64,000 bases of DNA from Massilia timonae CCUG 45783 (GCF_000315425.1 NZ_JH992923.1:1011613-1075612), one strand, 5' to 3'. Shown: positions 23,217-32,508, counted from the first letter of the stretch. A program made the numbers and translations. The notes: generated by a model from the sequence alone, not told the origin.

Positions 23217-24410
23217 TTACACGAACAGGCGCCGCAGCCGCGCCACCGCTTCCTCGATCCGCTCGTACTTCGTCGCATACGAAAAGCGCACGTGGCGCTG
23301 CGGCGCCGCCACGCCGAAATCGTCGCCCGGCACGATCGCCACATGGGCATCCTGCAGCACCGCCATGCTGAACGCCGCGCTGTCGCCGTGCAGCGGGTGC
23401 GCCACGCGGTCGAGGTCGGCGTACACATAGAAGGCGCCGTCCGGCATCACGGGCACCCCGAAGCCGAGTTCGCGCAGCGCCGGCACCAGGTAGTCGCGGC
23501 GGCGCTGGAATTCGCGCCGGCGCTCCTCGAAGATCGCCAGCGCCTCGGGCTGGAAGCAGGCCAGGGCCGCGTGCTGGGCCACGGTCGGGGCGCAGATGAA
23601 CAGGTTCTGGGCCAGCTTCTCGAAGGTCGGCACCAGGCTGTCGGGCACCACCAGCCAGCCCAGGCGCCAGCCGGTCATGTTGAAATACTTGGAGAAGCTG
23701 TTCACCGTGATGACGTCCGGGTCGAGCGCCAGCGCGCTCAGGGGCTGGTGGTCGTAGGACAGGCCCTGGTAGATCTCGTCGACGATCGCGAAGCCGCCGC
23801 GCGCGCGCACCGCCGCCAGCATGGCGCGCCGCTGGCTTGGCGTCATCGAGGTGCCGGTCGGGTTCGACGGCGAGGCCACCAGCACGCCGCGCGTGCGCCC
23901 GGTCCAGCGCTCGGCCACGTGGTGGGCGCCGAGCTGGTAGCGGTCCTCGTGGGAGGAAGGCACCAGCACCGGCCGGCCCCCGAAGCTGGCCACGAAATGG
24001 CGGTTGCATGGGTAGGACGGGTCGGGCATCAGGACTTCGTCGCCCTCGGACACCAGCGCGGCGCAGGCCAGCAGCAGGCCGGCCGAGGCGCCGGCGGTGA
24101 TCACGATGCGGCGCGGGTCGATGTCCAGGCCCTGGGTCGCGGCGTAGTGGCCCGAGATCGCCTGGCGCAGCTCGAGGAGGCCGAGCGACTCGGTGTACTG
24201 GGTGACGCCGCCGCGGATCGCTTCCATCGCGGCGCCGGCGACGATGTCGGGCGCGGTGAAATCGGGCTCGCCGACGCTCATGCTGATGACGTCGTGGCCG
24301 GCGCGTTTCAGTTCGCCGGCGGCCTTGACCATCTCCATGACGCGAAACGGTTCGATCGCGTGCACGCGCTGGGCGACCTGGAGCTGGCTGTTGGGGGTAA
24401 TGAGAGACAT
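23217..24410 (-). CDS. Class I/II PLP-dependent aminotransferase
   Basis: The 397-residue fold-type I aminotransferase has substrate motif GEPDF (47-51), SPSNPTGT, VDEIYQGL and the PLP lysine Lys241 in NSFSKYFNMTGWRLGW. This is the aspartate/alanine aminotransferase group AspC/AlaA/YbdL-like. The amino donor cannot be read from sequence. It follows the POT peptide transporter gene on the same strand (48-bp gap), so uptake of peptides and amino-acid catabolism may be linked. Confidence 0.88.
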   Translation of the reverse strand: MSLITPNSQLQVAQRVHAIEPFRVMEMVKAAGELKRAGHDVISMSVGEPDFTAPDIVAGAAMEAIRGGVTQYTESLGLLELRQAISGHYAATQGLDIDPRRIVITAGASAGLLLACAALVSEGDEVLMPDPSYPCNRHFVASFGGRPVLVPSSHEDRYQLGAHHVAERWTGRTRGVLVASPSNPTGTSMTPSQRRAMLAAVRARGGFAIVDEIYQGLSYDHQPLSALALDPDVITVNSFSKYFNMTGWRLGWLVVPDSLVPTFEKLAQNLFICAPTVAQHAALACFQPEALAIFEERRREFQRRRDYLVPALRELGFGVPVMPDGAFYVYADLDRVAHPLHGDSAAFSMAVLQDAHVAIVPGDDFGVAAPQRHVRFSYATKYERIEEAVARLRRLFV

Positions 24411-24458
24411 GCTGGATGGCAGGGATTAGAAACCCTGCCATCTTACTGGAAGCCGCGC

Positions 24459-25991
24459 TTACGCGTGAGCGTGATGCGCGGCGGTCAGGCGCCGCATCAA
24501 GGGCAGGGCGGCCAGCGCGATGAAGGTGCAGGCGATCGCCGCCAGCCCCAGCTTGTTGAACAGGCTCGTATAGATCGGCAGCGTCTGCAGCGGATCAAGC
24601 ATGCCTTCCGGTACGCTGGCCATGGTGGCCACCAGGCCGCCCAGGTATTGCGAGATGCCGACCGCGACGAAGTAGGCCCCCATCATGAAGCCGCCCATGC
24701 GCGCTGGCACGTAGCGCGCGATCATCGCCAGCCCCAGGCCGCTCACCAGCAGCTCGCCCAGCGAATACAGGCCGTAGCCCGCGATCATGATCCACGACGA
24801 GGTCAGGCCGTTCACGGCGAAGGCGCCGGCGAAACCGTAGGTGAAGAAGCCGGCGGCCACCACCGCGAAGCCGAGCGCGAACTTGGCGGCGATCGACAGG
24901 TCGAGGCGGCTGCCGCTGGAACGCGTGTAGATCCACGCCAGCACCGGGGAGAGGACCATGATCCAGATCGCGTTGAGCGCCTGGAACTGGGCCGGCGACC
25001 AGGTGAACAGGTGGCTGCCGAACAGGCTGAAATCGAGGTCGACGTTGCGCAGGGCGAACAGCGACAGCGAGGTCGACATCTGCTGGTAGAAGATGAAGAA
25101 GAACACCGTCTGCAGGGTCAATACCAGCGCCGCCGCCAGGCCGGCGCGCTCGCTGGCCTGGCTGGTGCGGATCAGGTGGATGAAGATGCCCAGCACCACC
25201 AGGCCGGCGACGTAGACGAACAGGCGCGCCAGCCACTGGTATTCGAGGATGAAGGTCGAGGCGATGACGGTGAGCACGCCGCCGCCCAGTACCAGCGCCA
25301 GCTTGCCCCAATTCAGCGGTAATTCGTCCGGCGGCGAGCCGATATGGTTCACGGTGCGGCGCAGCACGCCGACCGTCAGCAGGCCGACCCACAGGCCGAC
25401 GCTGCACACGGCGAACGCCATGTGCCAGCCCAGGTCACCGCCCGAGGTGGCGTTGAAATGGTCCTTGATCGCCGGCGTGGCCAGCATCGAGACGGTCGAA
25501 CCGACGTTGACCGCCATGTAGTAGATGGTGAAGGCGCTGTCGATCTTGGCGTCGTCGCCCTCGTAGATCTTGCGCACCAGGTTGGCGGTGTTGGGCTTGA
25601 ACAGGCCGTTGCCGACCACGATCACGCCCAGCGCCGCGAAGGTGAGCCAGGTGCCGCTGACCGGGATCCCCATCAGGGCGTAGCCCAGCGACAGGATGAT
25701 GGCGCCGATGATCATGCAGCGGCGGGTGCCGAGCACCTTGTCGCCGATCCAGCCGCCGATGGCCGGGGCCACGTAGATCAGGGCCGCGGCGGCGCCCCAC
25801 ACCAGGGTGGCGCGGGTATCGTCGAAGCCCAGGCGCTGCACCATGAAGTAGACGATCAGCGCCTGCATGCCGTAGTAGCCGAAGCGTTCCCACAATTCGA
25901 TCAGGGCGATGGTCAGGAAGGAGCGGGTCTGGGTGACGGGCGGGTCGGCTAAACGCCTGGCGCCGAAGTTCGGCTGGTGCGGCTGCTGCAT
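24459..25991 (-). CDS. POT/PTR family proton-coupled di/tripeptide transporter
   Basis: The 510-residue inner-membrane protein has about 14 hydrophobic segments. The proton-coupling ExxERFxYYG motif reads ELWERFGYYGMQALIVYFM in helix 1. Other POT blocks are GGWIGDKVLGTRRCMIIGA and GNGLFKPNTANLV (peptide-binding signature). A histidine-rich C-terminus (AAHHAHA) ends the protein. AAAGGAATC precedes the ATG at 25991. It lies upstream of the aminotransferase gene and diverges from the amidohydrolase gene at 26130. Di/tripeptide uptake is known for the family; substrate range is not readable. Confidence 0.93.
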   Translation of the reverse strand: MQQPHQPNFGARRLADPPVTQTRSFLTIALIELWERFGYYGMQALIVYFMVQRLGFDDTRATLVWGAAAALIYVAPAIGGWIGDKVLGTRRCMIIGAIILSLGYALMGIPVSGTWLTFAALGVIVVGNGLFKPNTANLVRKIYEGDDAKIDSAFTIYYMAVNVGSTVSMLATPAIKDHFNATSGGDLGWHMAFAVCSVGLWVGLLTVGVLRRTVNHIGSPPDELPLNWGKLALVLGGGVLTVIASTFILEYQWLARLFVYVAGLVVLGIFIHLIRTSQASERAGLAAALVLTLQTVFFFIFYQQMSTSLSLFALRNVDLDFSLFGSHLFTWSPAQFQALNAIWIMVLSPVLAWIYTRSSGSRLDLSIAAKFALGFAVVAAGFFTYGFAGAFAVNGLTSSWIMIAGYGLYSLGELLVSGLGLAMIARYVPARMGGFMMGAYFVAVGISQYLGGLVATMASVPEGMLDPLQTLPIYTSLFNKLGLAAIACTFIALAALPLMRRLTAAHHAHA

Positions 25992-26129
25992 ATGATTCCT
26001 TTGACAACGGCGCCGGGCGAGGCCGGCGCAAATCCGATGATTTTATGCCATCCGCATCGAATCCGCAGCCTTGACAGCGGGTGGTGACATTGCGCTAACA
26101 TGGTCCGGATTTCAGACAGCGAGGTTCGC

Positions 26130-27125
26130 ATGAGGCGATTGAGGATCACCACCGGCGCCATGGTCTGCGCCGCCATGGCGGTGGCGGCATCCGGTCCGGC
26201 CCGGGCCGGCGAGGACGCCGCGCCGGCGCGCCTGGCGCCCGCGGCCGACCACCACCAGCACCTGTTCAGCCCCGCGGCGGCGGCCTGGATGTCGTCCTCG
26301 ATCGCGCTGGCGCCGGTCGACGCCGACGAACTGGTGGCGCAGCTGGACGCGGCCGGGGTCAAGCGCGCGGCGGTGCTGTCGGCGGCCTATGCGTATGGCC
26401 TGCCGGCGCGCACCATCGACCATGAATACGCCCGCGTGCGCGCCGAGAACGACTGGGTGGCGGCCCAGGCCGCGCGCCATCCGGAGCGCCTGGTGGCCCT
26501 GTGCAGCTTCAATCCGCTCAAGGACTATGCGCTGCTCGAACTGGGGCGCTGCGCCACCAGTCCCGGCTTCGGGCGCGGCATCAAGCTCGATTTCGCCGCC
26601 TCCGACGTCCAGCTCGACCAGCCCGGCCACGTCGAGCGCCTGCGCCAGGTGTTCCGCGCCGCCAATGCGCGCGGCATGGCGATCGTGATGGACATGCGCG
26701 CCTCGCGCGCCCTCGGGCGGCCGTATGGCGCCGCGCAGGCGCGCGTGCTGCTGGAGCAGGTGCTGCCGTATGCGCCCGACGTGCCGGTGCAGGTGTCGCA
26801 CCTGGGCGGCAACGGCCCCGGCTTCGGCGACACGGCGGCGCGCGAAGCGCTGGCCGTGCTGGCCGAGGCGGCCGCGCGCCGCGATCCGCGCATGCGCCAG
26901 GTCTGGTTCGACGTGGCGACGGTGGCGCAGGCCGACCTGCCGGCCGACGCGGCGCGGCGCCTGGTGCGGCGCCTGCGCCAGCTCGGCCTGGACCGGGTGC
27001 TGTACGGTTCGGACCCGCGCGGCGACACCGGGTCGCCGGACGGCTGGGAGGCCTTCCTGCGCCTGCCGCTGGACGACGCCGAAACCGCGCGCGTGGCGCG
27101 CAACGTGGTGCCGTACCTGCGTTGA
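26130..27125 (+). CDS. Secreted amidohydrolase-related protein (TIM-barrel metal hydrolase)
   Basis: The 331-residue product has a signal peptide (MRRLRITTGAMVCAAMAVAASGPARA) and an amidohydrolase-2-like barrel. DHHQHLF supplies the HxH-type metal site, GRGIKLDFAASDVQL the barrel Lys/Asp strand, VSHLGGNG a metal His, and LYGSDPRGDT the catalytic Asp. Related enzymes hydrolyse or decarboxylate small organic acids and lactones; the substrate is unknown. The ATG at 26130 has GAGG about 6-9 nt upstream and begins the signal peptide. A start at 26100 is in frame but lacks this support. Confidence 0.8.
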   Translation: MRRLRITTGAMVCAAMAVAASGPARAGEDAAPARLAPAADHHQHLFSPAAAAWMSSSIALAPVDADELVAQLDAAGVKRAAVLSAAYAYGLPARTIDHEYARVRAENDWVAAQAARHPERLVALCSFNPLKDYALLELGRCATSPGFGRGIKLDFAASDVQLDQPGHVERLRQVFRAANARGMAIVMDMRASRALGRPYGAAQARVLLEQVLPYAPDVPVQVSHLGGNGPGFGDTAAREALAVLAEAAARRDPRMRQVWFDVATVAQADLPADAARRLVRRLRQLGLDRVLYGSDPRGDTGSPDGWEAFLRLPLDDAETARVARNVVPYLR

Positions 27126-27135
27126 CCGGCCTGGC

Positions 27136-27177
27136 GATGGCCAGGGCCAGCTGATGCGGCTGAACCTGGGCGGCTGA
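27136..27177 (+). pseudogene. 3'-terminal remnant of a paralogue of the BNR lipoprotein
   Basis: Translated here, DGQGQLMRLNLGG-stop matches the extreme C-terminus of the intact lipoprotein that follows (DGQGRLMQLTLGAD-stop, ending at 28533). Only about 13 codons remain, directly after the amidohydrolase stop. The simplest reading is loss of a neighbouring paralogue, or recombination between tandem copies, leaving the tail. The fragment is too short to be functional. Confidence 0.6.
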
Positions 27178-27309
27178 GGCGCGCTTACAGAATCATGACA
27201 TTCTGCCGACAATAATCCCCCAAACGCCGCAAGCGCCTTGCCTAGAATGCCAGTCTCCTGACCGAGGGCCGCAAGCGGCCGTCGGTCCATTCACCTGATT
27301 GGGATTCGC

Positions 27310-28533
27310 ATGCACCGACACCTTACCTCCACCGTCATGGGCGCGGCCTGCGCGCTGCTGCTGGCCGCCTGCGGTGGCTCGGGCAACGACTACCAGGCGC
27401 CGCCGCCACCGCCCGTCGCCGTCGAGCCGGTGGCGACCAGGCTCGATCCGCTCTCGAGCACCGCGCGCGCGATGGACAGCGTGGCCTTCCATGGGAGCAG
27501 CGCCTACCTGTCGCTGGCCAACAGCGCGACCGAGGGCTCGGCGGTCCTGAGCGCGAAGCTGCCGCTGTCGGCGAGCTCCACCTGGAGCCCGGTGGGCCTG
27601 GGCGCCTGCGCCATGGGCCCGGTCGGCGACTTCATCATGCGTTCGCCGAAGCTCAAGATGGTGGACGGCGACATGTGGCTGATGCAGCCATGGGCCGACA
27701 CGCCTGATGCCAGCAACGGCCATTCGACCTGCACCCTGGTGGCCAACACTGCCAGCTTCGTGCCGCGCGACGGCGACCTGCGCACCTGCAATCCCTACTT
27801 CTGCGAGACCCTGTCGATGCAGGACATCAAGGGCGCCAACAACCGCCTGTACAGCAATGCCGGCGCCGGCAACAACCTCCTGACCTCGAAGGACAAGGGC
27901 AACACCTGGCAGGTGATCCGCGGCTCGAAGGATTCGCAGATGTGCTATCCGTCCAAGTTCCACGTGCTGGGCGACCGCGTGCTGGTCGGCGGCGAATGCC
28001 CGCTCGACTTCGCCTTTGTGGAGGCCTACCGCCTGACGGGCGACGGCGGCGCGCTGGCCGGCGAGGACAAGCTGCCGATCACCCTGCCCGAGATGGAGAA
28101 CCGCAACGTCCAGTTCATTGAATCGGTTCCGGACACGCAGATGGTGTTCGTCGGCGTCGAGGGCGGCCTACTGCGCAGCGTCGACAACGGCAACAGCTTC
28201 AAGTTCGTGATCCACGAACCGCTATCAGGCGGCAAGGGCTATCCCTACATCGGCGCCTTCCTGCCGCTCAAGGGCAAGCCGGATACCCTGGTGGTCGGCG
28301 GCTTCGACAAGATGCATGGCCGGCCTTATCTGGCGTGGTCGCAGGACAGCGGCAATTCGTGGACCGATATCTCGGCGCTGGTGCCGGGCTACGAGCGCGC
28401 GACCGACGACGAGTACAGCACGCCGTCGGTGTCCGCGCTCGTCCAGGATCCGGACGGCCGCATCATCGTGGTGACCAACGAGCGCGCCGACGGCCAGGGC
28501 CGCCTGATGCAGCTGACGCTCGGCGCCGACTGA
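27310..28533 (+). CDS. Lipoprotein with BNR/sialidase-type repeats
   Basis: The 407-residue product has a lipoprotein signal ending in the lipobox LLAAC (Cys about residue 21), then a Pro-rich spacer (PPPPPVAVEP). The body is a predicted beta-propeller. At least three S-x-D-x-G-x-x-W/F repeats (SKDKGNTWQ, SVDNGNSFK, SQDSGNSWT) are the Asp-box/BNR motif of sialidases and photosystem-assembly-like propellers. No sialidase catalytic Arg triad or Tyr could be assigned, so a binding or scaffold role is as likely as hydrolysis. It lies between the amidohydrolase and GH31 genes, with its own terminator. Confidence 0.75.
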   Translation: MHRHLTSTVMGAACALLLAACGGSGNDYQAPPPPPVAVEPVATRLDPLSSTARAMDSVAFHGSSAYLSLANSATEGSAVLSAKLPLSASSTWSPVGLGACAMGPVGDFIMRSPKLKMVDGDMWLMQPWADTPDASNGHSTCTLVANTASFVPRDGDLRTCNPYFCETLSMQDIKGANNRLYSNAGAGNNLLTSKDKGNTWQVIRGSKDSQMCYPSKFHVLGDRVLVGGECPLDFAFVEAYRLTGDGGALAGEDKLPITLPEMENRNVQFIESVPDTQMVFVGVEGGLLRSVDNGNSFKFVIHEPLSGGKGYPYIGAFLPLKGKPDTLVVGGFDKMHGRPYLAWSQDSGNSWTDISALVPGYERATDDEYSTPSVSALVQDPDGRIIVVTNERADGQGRLMQLTLGAD

Positions 28534-28575
28534 GGGGACGAGCCGAGGGGCAGCGCAGCTTCAGATTGGCTTCAG

Positions 28576-28614
28576 CGCCCCACGCCTGCCCATGGCGGCG
28601 TGGGGCGTTTCGTT
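28576..28614 (+). terminator. Rho-independent terminator after the BNR lipoprotein
   Basis: A perfect 11-bp stem (CGCCCCACGCC / GGCGTGGGGCG) with a 10-nt loop is followed by TTTCGTTT. It lies 43 bp after the stop codon. Confidence 0.75.
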
Positions 28615-28688
28615 TGCGTCAAGACTGTCTGTGAGGGCGGAATTCTGGCATGCTCTCGCCTTCATCTCACCACAACGATAATGAAGAC

Positions 28689-31112
28689 ATGACCAAAGCC
28701 TTGACGTCCCGCCTGGCGCTCAGCCTTGCCGCCATCCCGCTCGCCGCCAGCCCGCTCGCGTTCGCCCAGAACGCCGAACGCCAGCTGGCCGGCGTGACGC
28801 GCAACCAGAATACCCTCGAGATCGCGACCAACGACGGCCGCTACCTGATCAAGCCGTATTCGAGCACGATCGTCGAGACCACCTTCATCCCCAAGGGCGA
28901 GCGCTTCGATCCGGCTTCGCACGCGGTGATCCTGGCGCCGGTGCAGGTGCAGGCCACGCTCAGGGACGAGGGCGGCCGCCTCACCTACGCCGTCGACGGC
29001 GGCATCAGCGTCACGGTCGACAAGCGGCCGTTCCGTATCAGCTATGCTTACAAGGGCAAGCCGCTGGTGGCCGAGAAGCGTGGCTTCGGGCGCGCCGACG
29101 GCATGGATGCGATCGAATTCGCGCTGGAAGACGGCGAGGCCCTGTACGGCGCCGGCGCGCGCGCGGTCGGCATGAACCGCCGCGGCCACCGCTTCCAGCT
29201 CTACAACAAGGCGCATTACGGCTATGCCGAGCGCTCCGAGCTGCTCAACTACACGATTCCGGTGGCGTTGTCGTCCAAAAAATATGCGATCCACTTCGAC
29301 AATCCGCAGACCGGCTGGCTCGATTTCGACAGCCGCAAGGACGGCACGCTGCGCTACGAAGTGATCGGCGGACGCAAGACCTACCAGGTCGTGGCCGGCG
29401 ACAGCTGGGAGCACCTGATGGCCGGCTACACCGGCCTGACCGGCCGCCAGCCGCTGCCGCCGCGCTGGGCCTTCGGCAACTTCGCCAGCCGCTTCGGCTA
29501 CAAGACCGAGGCCGAGACGCGCGCCGTGGTCGACAAGTTCGCGCAAGAGAAGATCCCGCTCGACGCCGTCATCCTCGACCTCTACTGGTTCGGCAAGACG
29601 GTGCAGGGCACGATGGGCAACCTGGCCTGGGACCGCGACAGCTTCCCCAACGCCGAGAAAATGATGGCCGACTTCAAGGCCAGGGGCGTCAAGACGGTGG
29701 TGGTCACCGAACCGTTCGTGCTGACCACGTCCAAGCGCTGGGACGAGGCGGTGGACAAGAAGGTCCTCGCCACCGACAAGGCGGGCAAGCCCTACACCTA
29801 CGATTTCTATTTCGGGAACACGGGCCTGATCGACATCTACAAGAAGGAGGGGCGCGACTGGTGGTGGAGCATCTACCGCGACCTCAAGAAGGGCGGCGTC
29901 ACCGGCTGGTGGGGCGACCTGGGCGAGCCCGAGGTGCATCCATCCGATCTGCAGCATGCCGCCGGTTCGGCCAACCAGGTGCACAATGTGTACGGCCACG
30001 ACTGGGCGCGCCTGATTGCCGAGGGCTATAAGCAGGAATTCCCGGCCGAGCGCCCCTTCATCCTGATGCGCGCCGGCTACTCGGGTTCGCAGCGCTTCGG
30101 CATGATCCCGTGGTCGGGCGACGTCGCGCGCAGCTGGGGCGGCCTGCAGTCGCAGATGGAGATCTCGCTGCAGATGGGCATGCAGGGCCTGGCCTATATG
30201 CACTCCGACCTGGGCGGCTTCGCCGGCGCCGTGCTGGACGACGAGCTGTATGTGCGCTGGCTGCAGTACGGCGTGTTCCAGCCGATCTTCCGTCCGCATG
30301 CGCAAGAGGCGGTGGCGTCCGAACCGGTGTTCCGCTCCGAACGTACCAAGGTGCTGGCGCGCGAGGCGGTGTGGCTGCGCTATGCGATGCTGCCGTATAA
30401 CTACACCATCGCCTTCGACAACGAGCAGACCGGCATGCCGCTGATGCGTCCCCTGATGTTCGTCGAGCCAGACCCGGCCCAGCCGGCCGAGCGTTCGACC
30501 ACCTATCTGTGGGGGCCGGACTTCCTGGTCACGCCGATCGTGCAGCCGGGCGCCACCCGCGCCGAGGTCTACTTCCCGAACAGCGGCAGCGTATGGTTCG
30601 ACTTCCATACCGGCCAGGCGCACCAGGGCGGCATCCTCGAGACCGTGAAGCCGGTCGAAGCCAACATCCCGGTCTACGTGCGCGCCGGCGCCTTCGTGCC
30701 GATGGCGAAGGTGGTGCAGACCACGCGCGACTACACCGGGCGCGAGATCGACCTGCACTATTATCACGATGCGTCGGTGAGCGCATCGAGCGGCAAGCTG
30801 TACGACGACGACGGCGAGACCGCGGGCGCTTATCAGCAGGGCAAGTACGAGATCGTGCGCTTCGACAGCAAGTATACGGAAATGAGCGCCGGCAAGCGGC
30901 TCGAGATCGGCTTCAAGACCGAGACCGGCAAGGCGATGCAGGCGAAGGAACGGGCCTTCGCGCTCAAGGTGCAAAATGTGCGGGCGAAGCCGCGTGGCGT
31001 GACGGTCGATGGCCGCGCAGCGCGCTTTGTCTTCAACGCCCAGCAGCACCTGCTCGAAGTGCAGGTCCCGGCGCGCAGGGGCCAGGCGGCGCAGGTCGCC
31101 ATCGAGCTGTAA
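28689..31112 (+). CDS. Secreted glycoside hydrolase family 31 enzyme (alpha-glucosidase/transglucosylase type)
   Basis: The 807-residue product has a signal peptide (TSRLALSLAAIPLAASPLAFA). A beta-sandwich N-domain is followed by the GH31 barrel. LDAVILDLYWFG is a barrel strand. The predicted nucleophile is Asp410 (GWWGDLGEPEVHP) and the acid/base is Asp478 (PWSGDVARSW). C-terminal beta domains include a DUF5110-like part. The catalytic positions and WWGDLGEPE context resemble Cellvibrio Agd31B, an alpha-transglucosylase, so transglucosylation of malto-oligosaccharides is possible (inference). ATG 28689 is favoured because the signal peptide starts there; 28650 and 28681 are upstream alternatives that would lengthen or shift it. 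Confidence 0.88.
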   Translation: MTKALTSRLALSLAAIPLAASPLAFAQNAERQLAGVTRNQNTLEIATNDGRYLIKPYSSTIVETTFIPKGERFDPASHAVILAPVQVQATLRDEGGRLTYAVDGGISVTVDKRPFRISYAYKGKPLVAEKRGFGRADGMDAIEFALEDGEALYGAGARAVGMNRRGHRFQLYNKAHYGYAERSELLNYTIPVALSSKKYAIHFDNPQTGWLDFDSRKDGTLRYEVIGGRKTYQVVAGDSWEHLMAGYTGLTGRQPLPPRWAFGNFASRFGYKTEAETRAVVDKFAQEKIPLDAVILDLYWFGKTVQGTMGNLAWDRDSFPNAEKMMADFKARGVKTVVVTEPFVLTTSKRWDEAVDKKVLATDKAGKPYTYDFYFGNTGLIDIYKKEGRDWWWSIYRDLKKGGVTGWWGDLGEPEVHPSDLQHAAGSANQVHNVYGHDWARLIAEGYKQEFPAERPFILMRAGYSGSQRFGMIPWSGDVARSWGGLQSQMEISLQMGMQGLAYMHSDLGGFAGAVLDDELYVRWLQYGVFQPIFRPHAQEAVASEPVFRSERTKVLAREAVWLRYAMLPYNYTIAFDNEQTGMPLMRPLMFVEPDPAQPAERSTTYLWGPDFLVTPIVQPGATRAEVYFPNSGSVWFDFHTGQAHQGGILETVKPVEANIPVYVRAGAFVPMAKVVQTTRDYTGREIDLHYYHDASVSASSGKLYDDDGETAGAYQQGKYEIVRFDSKYTEMSAGKRLEIGFKTETGKAMQAKERAFALKVQNVRAKPRGVTVDGRAARFVFNAQQHLLEVQVPARRGQAAQVAIEL

Positions 31113-31121
31113 GGACGAACG

Positions 31122-31149
31122 GCGCGGTTCACCGAACCGCGCTTTTTTT
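31122..31149 (+). terminator. Rho-independent terminator after the GH31 gene
   Basis: GCGCGGTTC, an ACC loop, then GAACCGCGC form a stem followed by TTTTTTT. It begins 10 nt after the stop and just reaches the convergent LysE gene. Confidence 0.9.
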
Positions 31150-31774
31150 AGCGCGCCACGATCAGGCGCAATCCCAACCCGATGAACACCGCCCCCGCGA
31201 TCCGGTCCAGCCACATGCCGGCCGTGGGCGTGCGGTTGAGCCACTGGCCGATCGTCCCCGAAAAATAGCCGAGCGCGCCGAAGATGACGGCTGCCTGCAG
31301 GGTGAACACGATGCCCAGCAGGCCGATCTGCAGGTTGGCGCCGCCGCGCGCGGCGACCACGAACTGCGGCAGGAACGACAGGAAGAACAGCACCACCTTG
31401 GGGTTGATGGCCGCGGCCACCAGCCCCTTGACGAACAGCCGTCCGGCCGGTTCGTCGGATGCGCCGGCAGTCGTCACGCGCGCGCCGCCGCGGCTCTTGA
31501 CCGCGCCCCATCCCATCCAGATCAGGTACAGGCCGCCCGCCACCTTGAGCGCGGTGAAGGCCGCCGGCGAGGCCGCGATCAGCGCGCTGACGCCGATCAC
31601 GGCCAGCACCGTATGGCTGATGCAGCCGAAGGCGCATCCGAGCCCGAAGGCGATGCCGCGCAGGCGGCCCTTGGCGATGCCGGTGCTGAGCACCATCAGG
31701 TTGTCGGGGCCGGGGGAAAGGGTAATCAGGACGGCGGCGGCGAGAAAGCCGAAGAGTTGTTCGGGCGAGAGCAT
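31148..31774 (-). CDS. LysE/RhtB family amino acid exporter
   Basis: The 208-residue inner-membrane protein has about six hydrophobic segments. The N-terminal signature SPGPDNLMVLSTGIAKGRLRG is diagnostic of LysE/RhtB exporters, and NPKVVLFFLSFLPQFV is the second conserved block. The family exports amino acids such as threonine, homoserine or lysine; the substrate cannot be read. It is probably monocistronic. Confidence 0.92.
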   Translation of the reverse strand: MLSPEQLFGFLAAAVLITLSPGPDNLMVLSTGIAKGRLRGIAFGLGCAFGCISHTVLAVIGVSALIAASPAAFTALKVAGGLYLIWMGWGAVKSRGGARVTTAGASDEPAGRLFVKGLVAAAINPKVVLFFLSFLPQFVVAARGGANLQIGLLGIVFTLQAAVIFGALGYFSGTIGQWLNRTPTAGMWLDRIAGAVFIGLGLRLIVAR

Positions 31775-31856
31775 GCGGGTGTCTGAAAATGAAACGGACG
31801 AACAGCTTAACGCATGTCCGTCCGTCGTGACAGAGCCGGGACAGGCTCCTGCAGGC

Positions 31857-32432
31857 TTACGACTTCTTGCAGCTCAGCTCCTTGGCATTGGCGCCCCATT
31901 TGATGGTGACCTTGCCCTGGTGTTCCTTGAATTCCTCGCTGCGGTTGCCGTAGGCGATGCCGCTGGCGGTCTTTTCGCCGCGCAGCAGCACGTGTTCCTT
32001 GTCGCGCACCGCGACCATCGAGGCCGGCGTGGTGTCGAGGAAGGTGGCGCTGATCTTGCTGCCGTCGCCGCAGGTGAAGGCGACCGGACCGGTGGTCTTG
32101 ACCAGCTTGTAGGTCGATTGCAGCTGCAGCAGGCGGCTGCCGTAGGCGTTGTTGAGGCAGCCGTTCATGTCTTTGGACTCGGCGCATTGCTTCACGCCGT
32201 CCCACCACTTGGTGTGCTGTTCCTGCAGTTCCTTGCCGGCGCCGGCGTCGAGTTTTTCGAGCGCGGCGCGGTACAGGGCGTAGACCATGCCTTCGGATTC
32301 GGCCGAACCCGGCGCCTGGCAGATCTTGGCTTCGGCGGCGCCGATGCCGCGCGCGCAGAAGCCGGGCATCGATACGGCCTGGGCGCCCAGCGGCAGGGCC
32401 AGGACGGCGGCGGCGATGAGTAGTCGTTTCAT
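31857..32432 (-). CDS. Periplasmic lysozyme inhibitor: LprI-like plus MliC-like domains
   Basis: The 191-residue protein has a signal peptide (MKRLLIAAAVLALPLGAQA). An N-terminal part (about residues 25-110) has the LprI/DUF1311 cysteine pattern (C...AEAKIC, KQC, NGCL) and helical character. A C-terminal MliC/PliC-type beta domain follows (VAFTCGDGSKISATFLD ... SEEFKEHQGKVTIKWG ... LSC). MliC proteins inhibit C-type lysozyme, so this likely protects peptidoglycan against host or predator lysozymes. There is no lipobox, so it should be soluble in the periplasm. Confidence 0.82.
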   Translation of the reverse strand: MKRLLIAAAVLALPLGAQAVSMPGFCARGIGAAEAKICQAPGSAESEGMVYALYRAALEKLDAGAGKELQEQHTKWWDGVKQCAESKDMNGCLNNAYGSRLLQLQSTYKLVKTTGPVAFTCGDGSKISATFLDTTPASMVAVRDKEHVLLRGEKTASGIAYGNRSEEFKEHQGKVTIKWGANAKELSCKKS

Positions 32433-32508
32433 GGTGTGCTCCTTGTTATGCGAGGGTGGGGCGGCGATGCGGCGTCATGCGCAAGCGCCGGTCAGGTAGT
32501 TCACGTCC

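Noticed and set aside
26071..26101. TTGACA ... TAACAT promoter for the amidohydrolase gene
   Set aside because: The spacing is 19 nt and the -10 is poor, so it is too weak to list as a feature.
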